From Bacteroidota bacterium (GTDB lineage Bacteria; Bacteroidota; Bacteroidia; Chitinophagales; Chitinophagaceae), in the NCBI GenBank assembly GCA_020161535.1, contig JAIUNW010000008.1, positions 1 to 64,000 on the forward strand: a stretch of 64,000 nucleotides of DNA. Direction: 5' to 3'. The position numbers and the translations under genes are program-made. This document shows, piece after piece, positions 43,249-52,896 of this stretch; positions within the stretch are counted from its first letter, which is position 1, and every line of letters starts with the position of its first letter. The notes beneath the pieces are model-generated. The model saw nothing but the letters and a program-made list of their open reading frames with translations. It ran no database searches and was not told the DNA's origin.

Positions 43249-44433
43249 ATGTTACCTGACACTCCCTTGATAAATGCAATCCGATCGAAAGACTTTACCC
43301 TGGCCGAACAACTCCTTAAGCAGGGCGAAACCATTCCTGATACGGTAAATGAGTTCGATTTGCGGCAGTTGTGGGATACCCTCCTCCGAAACAAAGGCTT
43401 CCATATTATATATACCCTAATCGACAACGGAAACATCAACCGGGATATTTATGAATACGATTCTTTTGACCGCAGCCTATTTGACAGCATGTTCAGTTAT
43501 ATGCCTGCCGATGAACAGTCGGTGCAATTTGTGAAAGAACTTGTTGGCAAACTGGAAAATGCAAATGATGAAGTGGAGGGACATACCTTGTTGAGTTTTG
43601 CACTCAAAAGCAAAGCTGATCCCGCCATTGTACAAGCCCTGGTTGACGCCGGGTTGCGAACCGATTTTAAGAATACGGCACAAGATAACCTGATCAACCA
43701 ATCGGTACAGGTCAATATGATTCCAGCCGAAAAACAGCAGGCTTATGTGTCAACCTTTCTGCAGGCCGGCGTGGACCTGAATGAACCAAATGTGGTGAAA
43801 CAAACGGCGCTTCACCTGGCAGTAGAACGCGACAAGTCGCACCTGCTTCCGATCTTGCTAGCCAACGGTGCCCAGCCCAACCTGGCCGATGGTAAAGGGA
43901 ACACCGCATTTTATTATGCGTTGGCACACAAATTTGATCCGGCCATTTATTCGGCACTGGCAGCCAAGGAGCCGGCCGATTTTTTGCAGCGTAATTCAGA
44001 AAACCAAACGGCATTGTCTGAATTTATGCGCATGATGTCGGGTAGCAAGACAGAAACCGAATTACTCGGTTTGCTTTTGCGCGATGGCGCCAGCCTGGAA
44101 GAAACGGCGCCTTATTATTCGAATGAAAAATCTGGCTGGGACTGGCTGGTCGAGAAGCCGGTTGAGCTACTACAACTGGCATTGGAAGCGACAGGTAAGG
44201 AGGTGAATGAGGCCGACAACGAAGGCAATACGCTCTTGCATAAAGTATGTTCGATCGACTGCAATTATTCGCAGGAAACAGCCAAGGCCCTGTATAAAAA
44301 ATCGAAACTTTTGTTGGAAAAAGGCGCCGATGTTTCGCTTACCAACAACAAAGATGAAACAGCCACAGACCTGGCCATGAAAGACAATTTAAAAGCAAAA
44401 CTGGTTGAGCTGTTGCTAAACGCTAAAAAATAA
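43249..44433 (+). CDS. Ankyrin-repeat protein
   Basis: 394 aa, no signal peptide. Degenerate ankyrin repeats are spread through it; the clearest are TALHLAVERDKSHLLPILLANGAQPNLADGKGNTAFYYAL (residues 183-222) and GNTLLHKVCSIDCN followed by LLLEKGADVSLTNNKDETATDLAM near the end. Such domains bind other proteins. The gene lies 23 bases before a second ankyrin gene on the same strand. Confidence 0.88.
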   Translation: MLPDTPLINAIRSKDFTLAEQLLKQGETIPDTVNEFDLRQLWDTLLRNKGFHIIYTLIDNGNINRDIYEYDSFDRSLFDSMFSYMPADEQSVQFVKELVGKLENANDEVEGHTLLSFALKSKADPAIVQALVDAGLRTDFKNTAQDNLINQSVQVNMIPAEKQQAYVSTFLQAGVDLNEPNVVKQTALHLAVERDKSHLLPILLANGAQPNLADGKGNTAFYYALAHKFDPAIYSALAAKEPADFLQRNSENQTALSEFMRMMSGSKTETELLGLLLRDGASLEETAPYYSNEKSGWDWLVEKPVELLQLALEATGKEVNEADNEGNTLLHKVCSIDCNYSQETAKALYKKSKLLLEKGADVSLTNNKDETATDLAMKDNLKAKLVELLLNAKK

Positions 44434-44456
44434 TTGAAACCAAAAATCCTTGAACT

Positions 44457-45794
44457 ATGTCGATGTCGTTTATCCTTGCCTGTGAAGGTGGAAAAAGAAA
44501 GATAGCTGAATTGTTGCTGACCAATAAGGAAGTGGATGTAAAATATACCGACGAGAAAGGACGTACGGCCTTGCACTATGCAGCCCACCAGGGTTATTTA
44601 GACCTGGTAAAATTGTTGATAGCAGAAGGTGCTGATATCGACTACGAAGACCACCAGGGCGAAACACCGCTTTTCTTTTCGTTGCTGCAAAAACAAAAAC
44701 AAACGGCTGTTTACCTCTTACAGCAAGGTGCTCGCATTCAAATCAATGACCTGAATGGCAATAGCCTGTTGCACCTGGCGGCACAAACCGGGCAAACGGA
44801 GATGGTTGCCGAATTGCTGAACAAGGGCGCTGATGTAAACCTGGAAAACAACCAGGCAGAAACGGCCTTGCTGATTGCAGCGGCCTGGCGACATACAGAA
44901 GTGGTAAAACGATTGCTACAGCAGGGCGCCCATGTGGATGTTACCAATAAGCAGGGCGATACGCCTTTGTTCTTTGCGATCCGCACCAAACAAATGCCGA
45001 TGGTAACGCTCTTGCTCGACAGTGGTGCCAATCCCAACCATGTAAACCATGCGGGTGAAACGCCGTTGTTGCTGGCTTGTTACGATACCAATCGGGCACT
45101 GGTTAAATTATTGGTAGAACGCGGTGCGATGGTTGCACAAACATCGAAATCGGGCATGTCGCCCATTTGGTATGCCTGCGCCAATAACCAAAAAGAAATT
45201 GTCTCCCTTTTCCTTGACCAGGGATTGGATGTAAATACGGCGCGTCCATTAACCGGCGCCACCGATTCTATGAACACCTATCTTGAATGGGTGGAAACAG
45301 CGAATAATATTTCTGTAGCCAGCAGTTTCTCGCTGTGTACGACCTATGAGTATGGTGGTGAAAACCTGTTGCACCTGGCAGTTAAAAGCGGTCATATGAG
45401 TATGATCAAACTATTACTGGAGCGTGGTGCAGATATCAACCGGCAGGATGAATCAGGAAATACGGCTTTGCACTATGCCGCAGCGAATGGGAAGAAAGAT
45501 GCGGTCAAATTCCTGTTGGAGCAAGGCGCTGATACAACAGTGGTGAATGTGAAAGAACAAAAAGCGATCGACTATTCCAATGTAAAAGGCTTCAACGAGA
45601 TTACGCAATTGATTCTGCAATTCAGCGCGCCGGGAACCACGGTTCAGCCAGTCAGCGCCGCGCCTGCCGCAGCCAGCACCGGCTCTTCGATGGAAGAAAA
45701 GAAAAAAGCCTTGCTGGATTTGAAGGACCTGCTCGACGCGGGCATTCTTACGCCCGAAGAGTTTGATGCACAAAAGAAGAAGATACTGGGTTGA
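44457..45794 (+). CDS. Ankyrin-repeat protein with C-terminal SHOCT-like domain
   Basis: 445 aa. About ten ankyrin repeats fill residues 1-385 (for example GRTALHYAAHQGYLDLVKLLIAEGADIDYEDHQGETPL). An Ala/Pro/Ser linker leads to a last segment MEEKKKALLDLKDLLDAGILTPEEFDAQKKKIL, which matches the short SHOCT domain (about 30 residues; hallmark L..L...G.IT..EF...K..IL). SHOCT is usually an oligomer or membrane-associated tail. The paired ankyrin genes probably arose by duplication and form one operon. Confidence 0.9.
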   Translation: MSMSFILACEGGKRKIAELLLTNKEVDVKYTDEKGRTALHYAAHQGYLDLVKLLIAEGADIDYEDHQGETPLFFSLLQKQKQTAVYLLQQGARIQINDLNGNSLLHLAAQTGQTEMVAELLNKGADVNLENNQAETALLIAAAWRHTEVVKRLLQQGAHVDVTNKQGDTPLFFAIRTKQMPMVTLLLDSGANPNHVNHAGETPLLLACYDTNRALVKLLVERGAMVAQTSKSGMSPIWYACANNQKEIVSLFLDQGLDVNTARPLTGATDSMNTYLEWVETANNISVASSFSLCTTYEYGGENLLHLAVKSGHMSMIKLLLERGADINRQDESGNTALHYAAANGKKDAVKFLLEQGADTTVVNVKEQKAIDYSNVKGFNEITQLILQFSAPGTTVQPVSAAPAAASTGSSMEEKKKALLDLKDLLDAGILTPEEFDAQKKKILG

Positions 45795-45859
45795 GCGGAT
45801 ACCGGCGATTAACATCTGGTTTACCATCGGCTGTTTTACATTTGGTAAAACGAAAACAT

Positions 45860-46024
45860 ATGAAAAAGCTATTGTTGCTGATGATAATGGTTGTTGGCGG
45901 CTTGTCTGCCTTTTCGCAGCAGCCCGCTGCAACTGAAACCGCCAAGCACCAAACGAAGCAAGTACAAAATCCGGCTGCATGGGCTTGTCCAGCTTGTTTT
46001 AAGATCACCAAAGAAGCGGCCTAG
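45860..46024 (+). CDS. Small exported peptide with a CPAC motif
   Basis: 54 aa. It starts MKKLLLLMIMVVGGLSAFSQ, a clear signal peptide, leaving about 34 mature residues that end AWACPACFKITKEAA. The CPAC pair could bind metal or heme-like ligands or form a disulfide, but nothing more can be said. The frame is also open a little upstream, without an ATG that fits better. It follows the second ankyrin gene by 65 bases and its end overlaps the convergent gene by 4 bases. Confidence 0.55.
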   Translation: MKKLLLLMIMVVGGLSAFSQQPAATETAKHQTKQVQNPAAWACPACFKITKEAA

Positions 46025-46461
46025 CGAACCGACAAAATAGAATAGGTTTTCTTGCCCAGCGTTATTTTATCGCCCTGCTTTTTGCCGGCCAGTTCGGGAT
46101 ACAATTCAGCCTCTTCAGAAACGCCCACTACCTTTTTATTATGTACCCGAACCGATGGGAAGGCTATGCCTACCAAAATGTAAAGGTCGCTGGTTTCTAC
46201 CAGGGCGCCGGGGCTGAAATCATCTTTCGAAATAGAAGCATAGGTCTTCACTTTATTGATGATGTTCTCCAGGAGATTGGCACGGGCCGTTAGGTCGTCG
46301 GAGATATCGGTCGACTGGTCTTTCTGCGAAATATCATCCACATCAATGGTAGCCTCTTCATCAAGGTCAATACTTGTATTTAAGGTATTCAGGTTGCTCT
46401 GGTAGGCTTTTGCTCCCTTGTTTAATTCGGCCACAATGGCGTCGATGATTTCTTTTTTCAT
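46021..46461 (-). CDS. GreA/GreB C-terminal-domain-like protein
   Basis: 146 aa. The first 75 residues are helical and acidic (LDEEATIDVDDISQKDQSTDISDD). The C-terminal part, FSPGALVETSDLYILVGIAFPSVRV and then AELAGKKQGDKITLGKKTYSILSV-type sequence, fits the FKBP-like C-terminal domain of transcript cleavage factors (GreA, GreB, Rnk). It lacks the long N-terminal coiled coil with acidic tip of GreA, so it is not a normal cleavage factor; an RNA polymerase binding protein is possible. It is last in the unit with the AI-2E family gene. Confidence 0.65.
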   Translation of the reverse strand: MKKEIIDAIVAELNKGAKAYQSNLNTLNTSIDLDEEATIDVDDISQKDQSTDISDDLTARANLLENIINKVKTYASISKDDFSPGALVETSDLYILVGIAFPSVRVHNKKVVGVSEEAELYPELAGKKQGDKITLGKKTYSILSVR

Positions 46462-46502
46462 ATGCTAAAAGTATAATTTCAATTTTCCTGGTTGGCTAAA
46501 AG

Positions 46503-47633
46503 CTATTCTTCTTTGATATCATCAAGGTCGATGCTTTTCTTGGCGCTGAAATCGGGATTCATTTTGGTGCCAAGTAGCATACCCCAGGGCTTGAGCTCAT
46601 TCACCCGGTCGAAGATAATCTTTAAGATCGCGACAAACGGAATTGACAAGAACATCCCCGATATACCCCACAAAGCACCGCCCAACAGCACAATGACAAT
46701 GGAAACAAATGCATTGACCTCCACCTTCGACGATACCACCCGGGGTACAATGATATTGTTGTCGATGAATTGAATGACAATATAGGCTGCTATGATGACC
46801 AGGGGCGTGGTGTAGTTTAACGGGTCTTTGGTTACCATCGAAATAAGCACCGGCAAGGCGATGGCAATGAGTCCGCCGACATAAGGTATCACATTCAAAA
46901 TTGCGCCAACCACACCCAATAATATTGCATATTTCACGCCGATAATCAGCAAGGCAGTCGCATTCAGCGCAGCTACAATCAGCATTTCGATCAGCAAACC
47001 GAGAATATAACTTTGAATGGCAGATTTTGTTTCTGTCAACACCTCGCTCACCTGTTCGCCATGCACATAATCAAATACTTCATAAAAGAAGTTGATGAAC
47101 ATGGGCTTGTAGTATAAAATCAGGAATACATAAATGGGGAGTAAGATAAAAGTACTCAGTACGCTGGCGAGGGTTGAGAGCGATGAGCCGATGTATTCTT
47201 TGCTTTTTTCGAACAACTCGGAGATCATGGTCGACTGCTTTTTCAGCGAAAGGCCGAATGTATTTTGGGCCCAACTTTGTAATTCGGCAAATATTTCGGT
47301 ACTTCTTTTCGAAAGTTGGGGTGCCAGGTCAGAGAAGCTGGCAAACTGTACGGAGAGGAAGGTGATCAATCCGCCAAATGCCAGGATGGCCAATAGTATT
47401 GCCATGCCAATGGACAATACCCGCGGCAGTCGAAACTTATTGAAAGTATTCACCAACGGGTTTAATAAGATGGCCAGCAACAGTGCGAAACAGATGGGAA
47501 CAAATATATCCTGCAACAGTACGAGGATGTAGAACAGCAGGTACAGCCCCAGTAATACCATGGGGGCTTTGATGAAAAACGGAAACCGGATGTCTAATCG
47601 GCTTTTGCCAGGTTGATTGTTGGCTGTTTGCAT
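46503..47633 (-). CDS. AI-2E family transporter (PerM/UPF0118 type)
   Basis: 376 aa with about eight membrane helices. Typical segments: a double helix near the start (VLLGLYLLFYILVLLQDIFVPICFALLLAILLNPLVNTF), the GLLIEMLIVAALNATALLIIGVKYAILLGVVGAILNVIPYVGGLIA core, and IQFIDNNIIVPRVVSSKVEVNAFVSIVIVLLGGALWGISGMFLSIPF. Family members move small molecules or ions; the name AI-2E does not prove export of autoinducer-2. It starts 17 bases after the beta-propeller gene. Confidence 0.9.
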   Translation of the reverse strand: MQTANNQPGKSRLDIRFPFFIKAPMVLLGLYLLFYILVLLQDIFVPICFALLLAILLNPLVNTFNKFRLPRVLSIGMAILLAILAFGGLITFLSVQFASFSDLAPQLSKRSTEIFAELQSWAQNTFGLSLKKQSTMISELFEKSKEYIGSSLSTLASVLSTFILLPIYVFLILYYKPMFINFFYEVFDYVHGEQVSEVLTETKSAIQSYILGLLIEMLIVAALNATALLIIGVKYAILLGVVGAILNVIPYVGGLIAIALPVLISMVTKDPLNYTTPLVIIAAYIVIQFIDNNIIVPRVVSSKVEVNAFVSIVIVLLGGALWGISGMFLSIPFVAILKIIFDRVNELKPWGMLLGTKMNPDFSAKKSIDLDDIKEE

Positions 47634-47650
47634 ATGATTTAATTAATGCA

Positions 47651-48709
47651 CTATTGTTGCATAACCCATGCCAGCCCATCGGGCTGACCACCTACGTCTA
47701 TTTTACCGACGATGGTGAGGGTTTTCAGGTCGATGACTGCAATATAATTATCGGGCGTGCAGGCAACCAAAGCGAAGGTATTGTCGGGGCGCATTTCAAT
47801 GCCGGCGGCACCATGACCGATATCGATCTGCTTTCGTTGTTGGCGGGTTTTTGCATCGTACACGGTAAGCTTTCCCGATGCGAGGCTTGAAATAAAAACC
47901 ATCTTTCCATCGGGCGTAAATTTCAAACGGTTGGCCCCATTCACTTTTGCGTCGAGGTCGGCGACGGTTTTTTTGGCAGCCAGGTCTATAATATAGATAT
48001 GGCCGTTTTCGGATGCGGCGGCCCACAGTTCGGTACTATCCGGCGATACATCAAATCCTTCTGCGCCGCGCGATGCAGGTACAATGGTTTGTTGCCAGTT
48101 GGACCGGTTGCCGCCAGCGCCTGGTGGTGGTGGCGGGCTACCGGGTGGCGGCGGCCTGTCGGTTCGCTGCATCGAGTTGTTTTCCAGTAAGCTCACGGTG
48201 CCCGAAGACACATTGCTGGTGTACACTTTCTTTCCGTTATTGGTTACATAGAGCATATGGGTTCGGTCTTGCCCGGTGCCCATCACCCAGTCGATGGTGT
48301 TGGTAACAGGATCGTAGCTCCCCACTGCCTTACTGCCTTCCACCGTAAACCAGAGTTTGTGGTGCGCGAATACAAGTCCGTGGGGACCCTGCAAGGGCTT
48401 GGTATCAATATCCTCCAGCCGCGTTTGTTTTTCAAGATCGATTACATTAATGGTATGTAAGCTGCCACCGCCATAGATCGATACATAGGCGGTTTTGCCA
48501 TCGGTAGCAGCAGCCACTTCGTGCGGGTCGTCACCCACCGGAACTTTCCCCAAAACCTTCCAGGTGGCTGCGTCTACAATGGCCAACGTACGATCGCGTT
48601 TCGACAGCGCCAGCAAAAATTGTTTGGGCTGTGCATAGCTGGTAATAGCCGGCAACAGCAGCAACAAAAAGATTGCCGTACACAGCGAGTTGTTTTTTTG
48701 ACACGGCAT
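47651..48709 (-). CDS. YncE-type beta-propeller protein, exported
   Basis: 352 aa from the ATG at 48709, which gives a signal peptide ending ITSYAQ; the frame is open 13 codons further. Seven short blade repeats of the YVTN kind follow (IDLEKQTRLEDIDTKPL, DAKTRQQRKQIDIGHGAAGIEMRPDN, DLKTLTIVGKIDVGGQPDG). A Pro-rich loop, PPPPGSPPPPPGAGG, sits at about residues 183-197. Such proteins bind ligands or DNA in the periplasm; the function here is not known. Confidence 0.88.
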   Translation of the reverse strand: MPCQKNNSLCTAIFLLLLLPAITSYAQPKQFLLALSKRDRTLAIVDAATWKVLGKVPVGDDPHEVAAATDGKTAYVSIYGGGSLHTINVIDLEKQTRLEDIDTKPLQGPHGLVFAHHKLWFTVEGSKAVGSYDPVTNTIDWVMGTGQDRTHMLYVTNNGKKVYTSNVSSGTVSLLENNSMQRTDRPPPPGSPPPPPGAGGNRSNWQQTIVPASRGAEGFDVSPDSTELWAAASENGHIYIIDLAAKKTVADLDAKVNGANRLKFTPDGKMVFISSLASGKLTVYDAKTRQQRKQIDIGHGAAGIEMRPDNTFALVACTPDNYIAVIDLKTLTIVGKIDVGGQPDGLAWVMQQ

Positions 48710-48863
48710 ACAAAAATTTGAACTGGATAAAAAGATTGATGACAGCAAACAAATTAATCAAATTACAATACATATTAATGAATAATTCCCGGTCGTTTCG
48801 CAATACCTTTACCGCGCATTTTACAAGGGCATATTGCCCCTTCGTTTTAGACTTGTAAACAAG

Positions 48864-50159
48864 ATGAATATGAAAAGGCTTTTTCTGGGATTGCTTCTTC
48901 TCCCCAACCTGGCCATGGCGCAATCATCAGCCAATAAAGAACTGGCGAAAAAAATCATCAACGATGCGCGACTTGATACAATTCAAAGCCGCGCCCTCCA
49001 TTTGCTTAGTGGCTTTGCGGCTGGTACTTCGTATGGAGAAGTTTGGATACGCGATTTCAATACATTCATCATTGGCTCTCTTCAGGTCCATTCGCCGGAG
49101 AAGGTGAAAGACATCTTATTGAGTTTCTTTAAATTTCAGCGTAAGGATGGCAATATCGTGGATGGATTTATTGCCGATGCAAAAGCCGACAAAAGCTATA
49201 TGCCCGACCGGTTTATCTACAGTGACCTGATGCCGGGTTATGCTGCACATAAAAATACGGTAGAAACAGACCAGGAAAGCTCCCTTGTTCAGGCGGTCGC
49301 CAAATACATCGCTGTAACCAAAGACCAATCGATTTTGTGGGAGAAAGTAGATGGTATAACTGTGGCCGACCGAATTCAGATGGCATTGGATTTTATATTG
49401 CGCGAAAGATGGTCTGAGAAATATGGACTTGTTACCGGCGCCACTACGATCGACTGGGGCGATGTGCAACCCGATACCACCGCTATTGGTGTTGAAATCA
49501 ATGCGTCGACCAAATGGTCGATCGATGTGTACGACAATGCCATGTTTTATATTGCCATCAACAACTACATCAACCTGGTGCCGGCGGAAACAGTCAAATG
49601 GAAAAAGATTGCCCAGGCATTGAAAAAGCAAATTAGAAGCCAGCTCTGGCAGTCGACACAGCAGAAATACATTCCGCATATTTACCTGCAGGGAAGCCCT
49701 TTTTCTGCCGCATTCAAAGAAGAGGCATTGTTGTATTCGGGCGGAAGCGCGATCGCTATTTTGGCTGACCTGAATACGAAGGAAGAAGTTAAAAAAATCA
49801 ACCAACAATTGTTGGCAGCCGCGGCGAAAGAAAAACATGCTACCATCGGAATGACGGTCTATCCGCCCTATCCGTTGAAAGAGTTTCCGAATATGGCGCC
49901 CTATGTTTACCAGAATGCCGGTGACTGGACCTGGTTCGGCGGCCGGTTTATCCAGGGACTCATACAATATGGCTATCTCAACGAAGCCTATGCAGAGATG
50001 AGCCCGATGATTGATCGGGCCTTGAAGAATGGTTTTACAGAATGGTATGATGTAAGAACAGGTGCGCCCAAAGGCTCCGGCGAATTTCGCGGTGAAGCGG
50101 GCGTTTTATACGACTGCGTGTCGATGTTGAGGGCCTGGGCAAAAGCGCAGCGACCCTAA
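48864..50159 (+). CDS. Exported six-hairpin glycosidase of uncertain family
   Basis: 431 aa from the ATG at 48864 (another ATG at 48870); the earlier frame starts only at TTG. Signal peptide MKRLFLGLLLLPNLAMAQ. The remaining sequence fits an (alpha/alpha)6 barrel: GEVWIRDFNTFIIG, KYGLVTGATTIDWGDVQPD, KWSIDVYDNAMFYIAIN, and the late AGDWTWFGGRFIQGLIQYGY and TGAPKGSGEFRGEAGVLYD. These resemble glycogen-debranching and related glycosidases, but I cannot assign a GH family. It lies 34 bases before the GH116 gene, so they probably act on one glycan. Confidence 0.8.
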   Translation: MNMKRLFLGLLLLPNLAMAQSSANKELAKKIINDARLDTIQSRALHLLSGFAAGTSYGEVWIRDFNTFIIGSLQVHSPEKVKDILLSFFKFQRKDGNIVDGFIADAKADKSYMPDRFIYSDLMPGYAAHKNTVETDQESSLVQAVAKYIAVTKDQSILWEKVDGITVADRIQMALDFILRERWSEKYGLVTGATTIDWGDVQPDTTAIGVEINASTKWSIDVYDNAMFYIAINNYINLVPAETVKWKKIAQALKKQIRSQLWQSTQQKYIPHIYLQGSPFSAAFKEEALLYSGGSAIAILADLNTKEEVKKINQQLLAAAAKEKHATIGMTVYPPYPLKEFPNMAPYVYQNAGDWTWFGGRFIQGLIQYGYLNEAYAEMSPMIDRALKNGFTEWYDVRTGAPKGSGEFRGEAGVLYDCVSMLRAWAKAQRP

Positions 50160-50193
50160 GCTTTTTCTTAATTTGTGTGGACGAAACAATACT

Positions 50194-52896
50194 ATGCACC
50201 GACGTTCTTTCATTCAGCAAACAGGTTTGGGTACGGCAAGCCTTTTTACCTTGCAACTGCCCGATTGGGCAAGGGATATTTTGCATGCACCGGCGCCTTT
50301 GGCATTTCCTGTGCACAATATTCCTGCCGATAAAAAACTGGATCCAACATGGATACAGTCGTTATATGAACGTGGTAAACCCACTACCTATTGCAAATCG
50401 AAGAACGAATTGAAATACATTGGTATGCCTGCCGGCGGATTACATGCCGGCACCGTTTACCTGGGTGGCGACGGAAGATTGTGGTTGTGGGGCATTTACA
50501 ACGATGAGCGCGAAGGGATTGATCCCAAGACGGTGTTGTGGAACGACGGATCCAGCGATGTAAAAGTGCGCAATCGAGATGGCGCCAGTTATGTGGAACC
50601 AGCAATCGCCAATAACAAAAGAGTGCTGGAACAGGGCTTTGCTGTTAAGATTGAATGCAACGGTAAAACCATCACCAAAGAACTGAAAGAAGACGATTGG
50701 GATGACATTCGTTTTGAAGCGAGCTATCCCCTTGCAACCATATATTATATAGATGAAACCTTGCCGGTTGACATCATACTGCGAGCAGGCGCCATGTTTA
50801 TTCCATTAAATGCAGATGATTCGGCCCTGCCGGCTACGGTGTTTTCGATTTCCTGCAAGAATAATTCAAAAGAGCAAGTCAGCGTTTCCATCTGTGGCTG
50901 GTCTGAAAATGGTTCGGGTAAAATAACAGCAAAAGATTTAGATGGAACACGTCGTAACAGTGTGGTGCAGCAGAACAACTACTGCGCTGTGTTTTCAGAT
51001 TTTAACTTTAGTAGACCAGCAACTGCGCAGCAAAAAGATACAGGCAGTACTTGTTTGACTTTTTTGGGTGGCAAGGGGTTGCTGAATACCGACGCTGACC
51101 CCTGGCCGGTTAACACTGAAACATTTTCAAGGGTCAACGAGAATAGCTCCGAAAGAAAACCATCTGAAAAATTAGTTGGCAGCATTACCACAACGCAAAT
51201 CATTGAGCCCGGCCAGTTGAGCCAAATCCGTTATGCCCTGAGCTGGCATTTTGATCATCCATTTGTCGATCGATTGTCAAAACTGCCTGAAACAAAAATG
51301 GGGTATTACTATGGCAAGCGGTTTAAAGATGCTGCGGCCGTAGGTGCTTATATAGCGCAACACATCGATCGGCTATATGGCCAAACCCTGTTGTGGCAAA
51401 AAACTTTGTACGATGCATCATTGCCGCATTGGTTTTTAGAAAGAACATTTTTGAATATCGGTACCCTCGCAACGGCGAATACCTATCGATTTGCCAACGA
51501 CAGGTTCTGGGGTTGGGAAGGCGTGAATGCTTGCGAAGGCACCTGCACGCATGTTTGGCAATATGCACAAGCCATGGGCAGAATTTTTCCTTCGTTGGAA
51601 AGAGATGCCCGGCAAAGAACCGACCTGGGCATCGCTATGCAGCCCGACGGTGGCATCGTTTTTCGCGCTGAATACGAAAGCCGGCCGGCGATTGATGGCC
51701 AGGCAGGCACGATACTTCGCCTGTACCGCGAACACCAAATGAGTGCCGACGATCGGTTTCTCCAAACCAATTGGCAACACATAAAGAAGGCGACCCAGTT
51801 CTTGCTGGCACAGGATAAGAATGGCGATGGAATGACCGACACGCCCATGGAAAACACGCTCGATGCTGTTTGGGAAGGCGAGATTGCCTGGATCGTTGGT
51901 TTGAGTATTGCGGCGGCCAAAGCGGCGCAACGAATGGCTGAAGAAATGAATGATCAACGCTTTGCTGACCTGTGCCGCAGTTATGTGGAAAAAGGCAGTA
52001 GGAATATGGCCGATACATTGTTCAATGGCGAATATTTTATTCATCGGCCAGATGCAGTTCAGGGCAGAAAGAAACTAGGTTCCTATAATACCTGTCATAT
52101 CGATCAGGTTTATGGCCAGGGTTGGGCCTGGCAGTTGGGGCTTGGGCGACTCTGGGACAAAGAAAAAACATTGTCGGCATTGCGTTCTTTGTGGAAATAC
52201 AATTTCGCGCCCGATGTTGGCCCGTATATAAAAACTCATACCGGCGGACGACCATATGCCCTAGCGGGCGAAGCCGGTATGGTCATGAATACCAACCCGC
52301 ACAATGAACCCAGGGCTTATGGGGACGATGTCACCTGGCAATTGGGTTATTTCCACGAATGCATGAGTGGATTTGAACACCAGGTGGCCAGTCACCTGAT
52401 GGCCGAAGGCATGACCGACGAAGCATTGGTATTAACTAGAGCCATTCACGATCGATACCACGCAGCCAAAAGAAATCCCTTCAATGAAATTGAATGCAGC
52501 GATCATTATGCGCGCGCCATGGCAAGTTACGGTACATTTATCACGGCTTGTGGTTTTGAATACCATGGTCCAAAGGGGCAGATACATTTTGCGCCGCGAT
52601 GGCAGAAAGAAAATTTCAAAGCGCCTTTTACTGCAGCCGAAGGTTGGGGTACGTATTCGCAACAAATCAACGGCAATAGCCAGGAGCATCTGTTTGAATT
52701 GAAGTATGGATCCTTGCGTTTGCGACAGTGCAGTTTTGATACTTTGATAAAGCAAAAACCAGGATCGGTAACTGTAGTGCTTGGCACGCAGAAAATCCCT
52801 GCCGCATTGCAACAGACAAACGAAAAAATAATTGTGAAGTTTAACCGCGACTGTACAATCGCAGAAAACCAACAATTGCACATCCTGATCAGTTAG
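50194..52896 (+). CDS. GH116-family glycoside hydrolase (non-lysosomal glucosylceramidase type)
   Basis: 900 aa from ATG 50194. A twin-arginine signal (HRRSFIQQTGLGTASLF) suggests Tat export. N-terminal beta-domain (KYIGMPAGGLHAGTVYLGGDGRLWLWGIYND) is followed by the six-hairpin barrel with NTLDAVWEGEIAWIVGLSIAAAKA, which holds the likely catalytic nucleophile region, and the later QVYGQGWAWQLGLGRLWDKEKTL. This matches beta-glucosidase/glucosylceramidase GH116 proteins. It overlaps the end of a minus-strand fragment by 4 bases. Confidence 0.87.
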   Translation: MHRRSFIQQTGLGTASLFTLQLPDWARDILHAPAPLAFPVHNIPADKKLDPTWIQSLYERGKPTTYCKSKNELKYIGMPAGGLHAGTVYLGGDGRLWLWGIYNDEREGIDPKTVLWNDGSSDVKVRNRDGASYVEPAIANNKRVLEQGFAVKIECNGKTITKELKEDDWDDIRFEASYPLATIYYIDETLPVDIILRAGAMFIPLNADDSALPATVFSISCKNNSKEQVSVSICGWSENGSGKITAKDLDGTRRNSVVQQNNYCAVFSDFNFSRPATAQQKDTGSTCLTFLGGKGLLNTDADPWPVNTETFSRVNENSSERKPSEKLVGSITTTQIIEPGQLSQIRYALSWHFDHPFVDRLSKLPETKMGYYYGKRFKDAAAVGAYIAQHIDRLYGQTLLWQKTLYDASLPHWFLERTFLNIGTLATANTYRFANDRFWGWEGVNACEGTCTHVWQYAQAMGRIFPSLERDARQRTDLGIAMQPDGGIVFRAEYESRPAIDGQAGTILRLYREHQMSADDRFLQTNWQHIKKATQFLLAQDKNGDGMTDTPMENTLDAVWEGEIAWIVGLSIAAAKAAQRMAEEMNDQRFADLCRSYVEKGSRNMADTLFNGEYFIHRPDAVQGRKKLGSYNTCHIDQVYGQGWAWQLGLGRLWDKEKTLSALRSLWKYNFAPDVGPYIKTHTGGRPYALAGEAGMVMNTNPHNEPRAYGDDVTWQLGYFHECMSGFEHQVASHLMAEGMTDEALVLTRAIHDRYHAAKRNPFNEIECSDHYARAMASYGTFITACGFEYHGPKGQIHFAPRWQKENFKAPFTAAEGWGTYSQQINGNSQEHLFELKYGSLRLRQCSFDTLIKQKPGSVTVVLGTQKIPAALQQTNEKIIVKFNRDCTIAENQQLHILIS

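Noticed and set aside
43712..44014. Minus-strand open frames inside the ankyrin genes
   Set aside because: They overlap clear repeats on the plus strand and show no family features.
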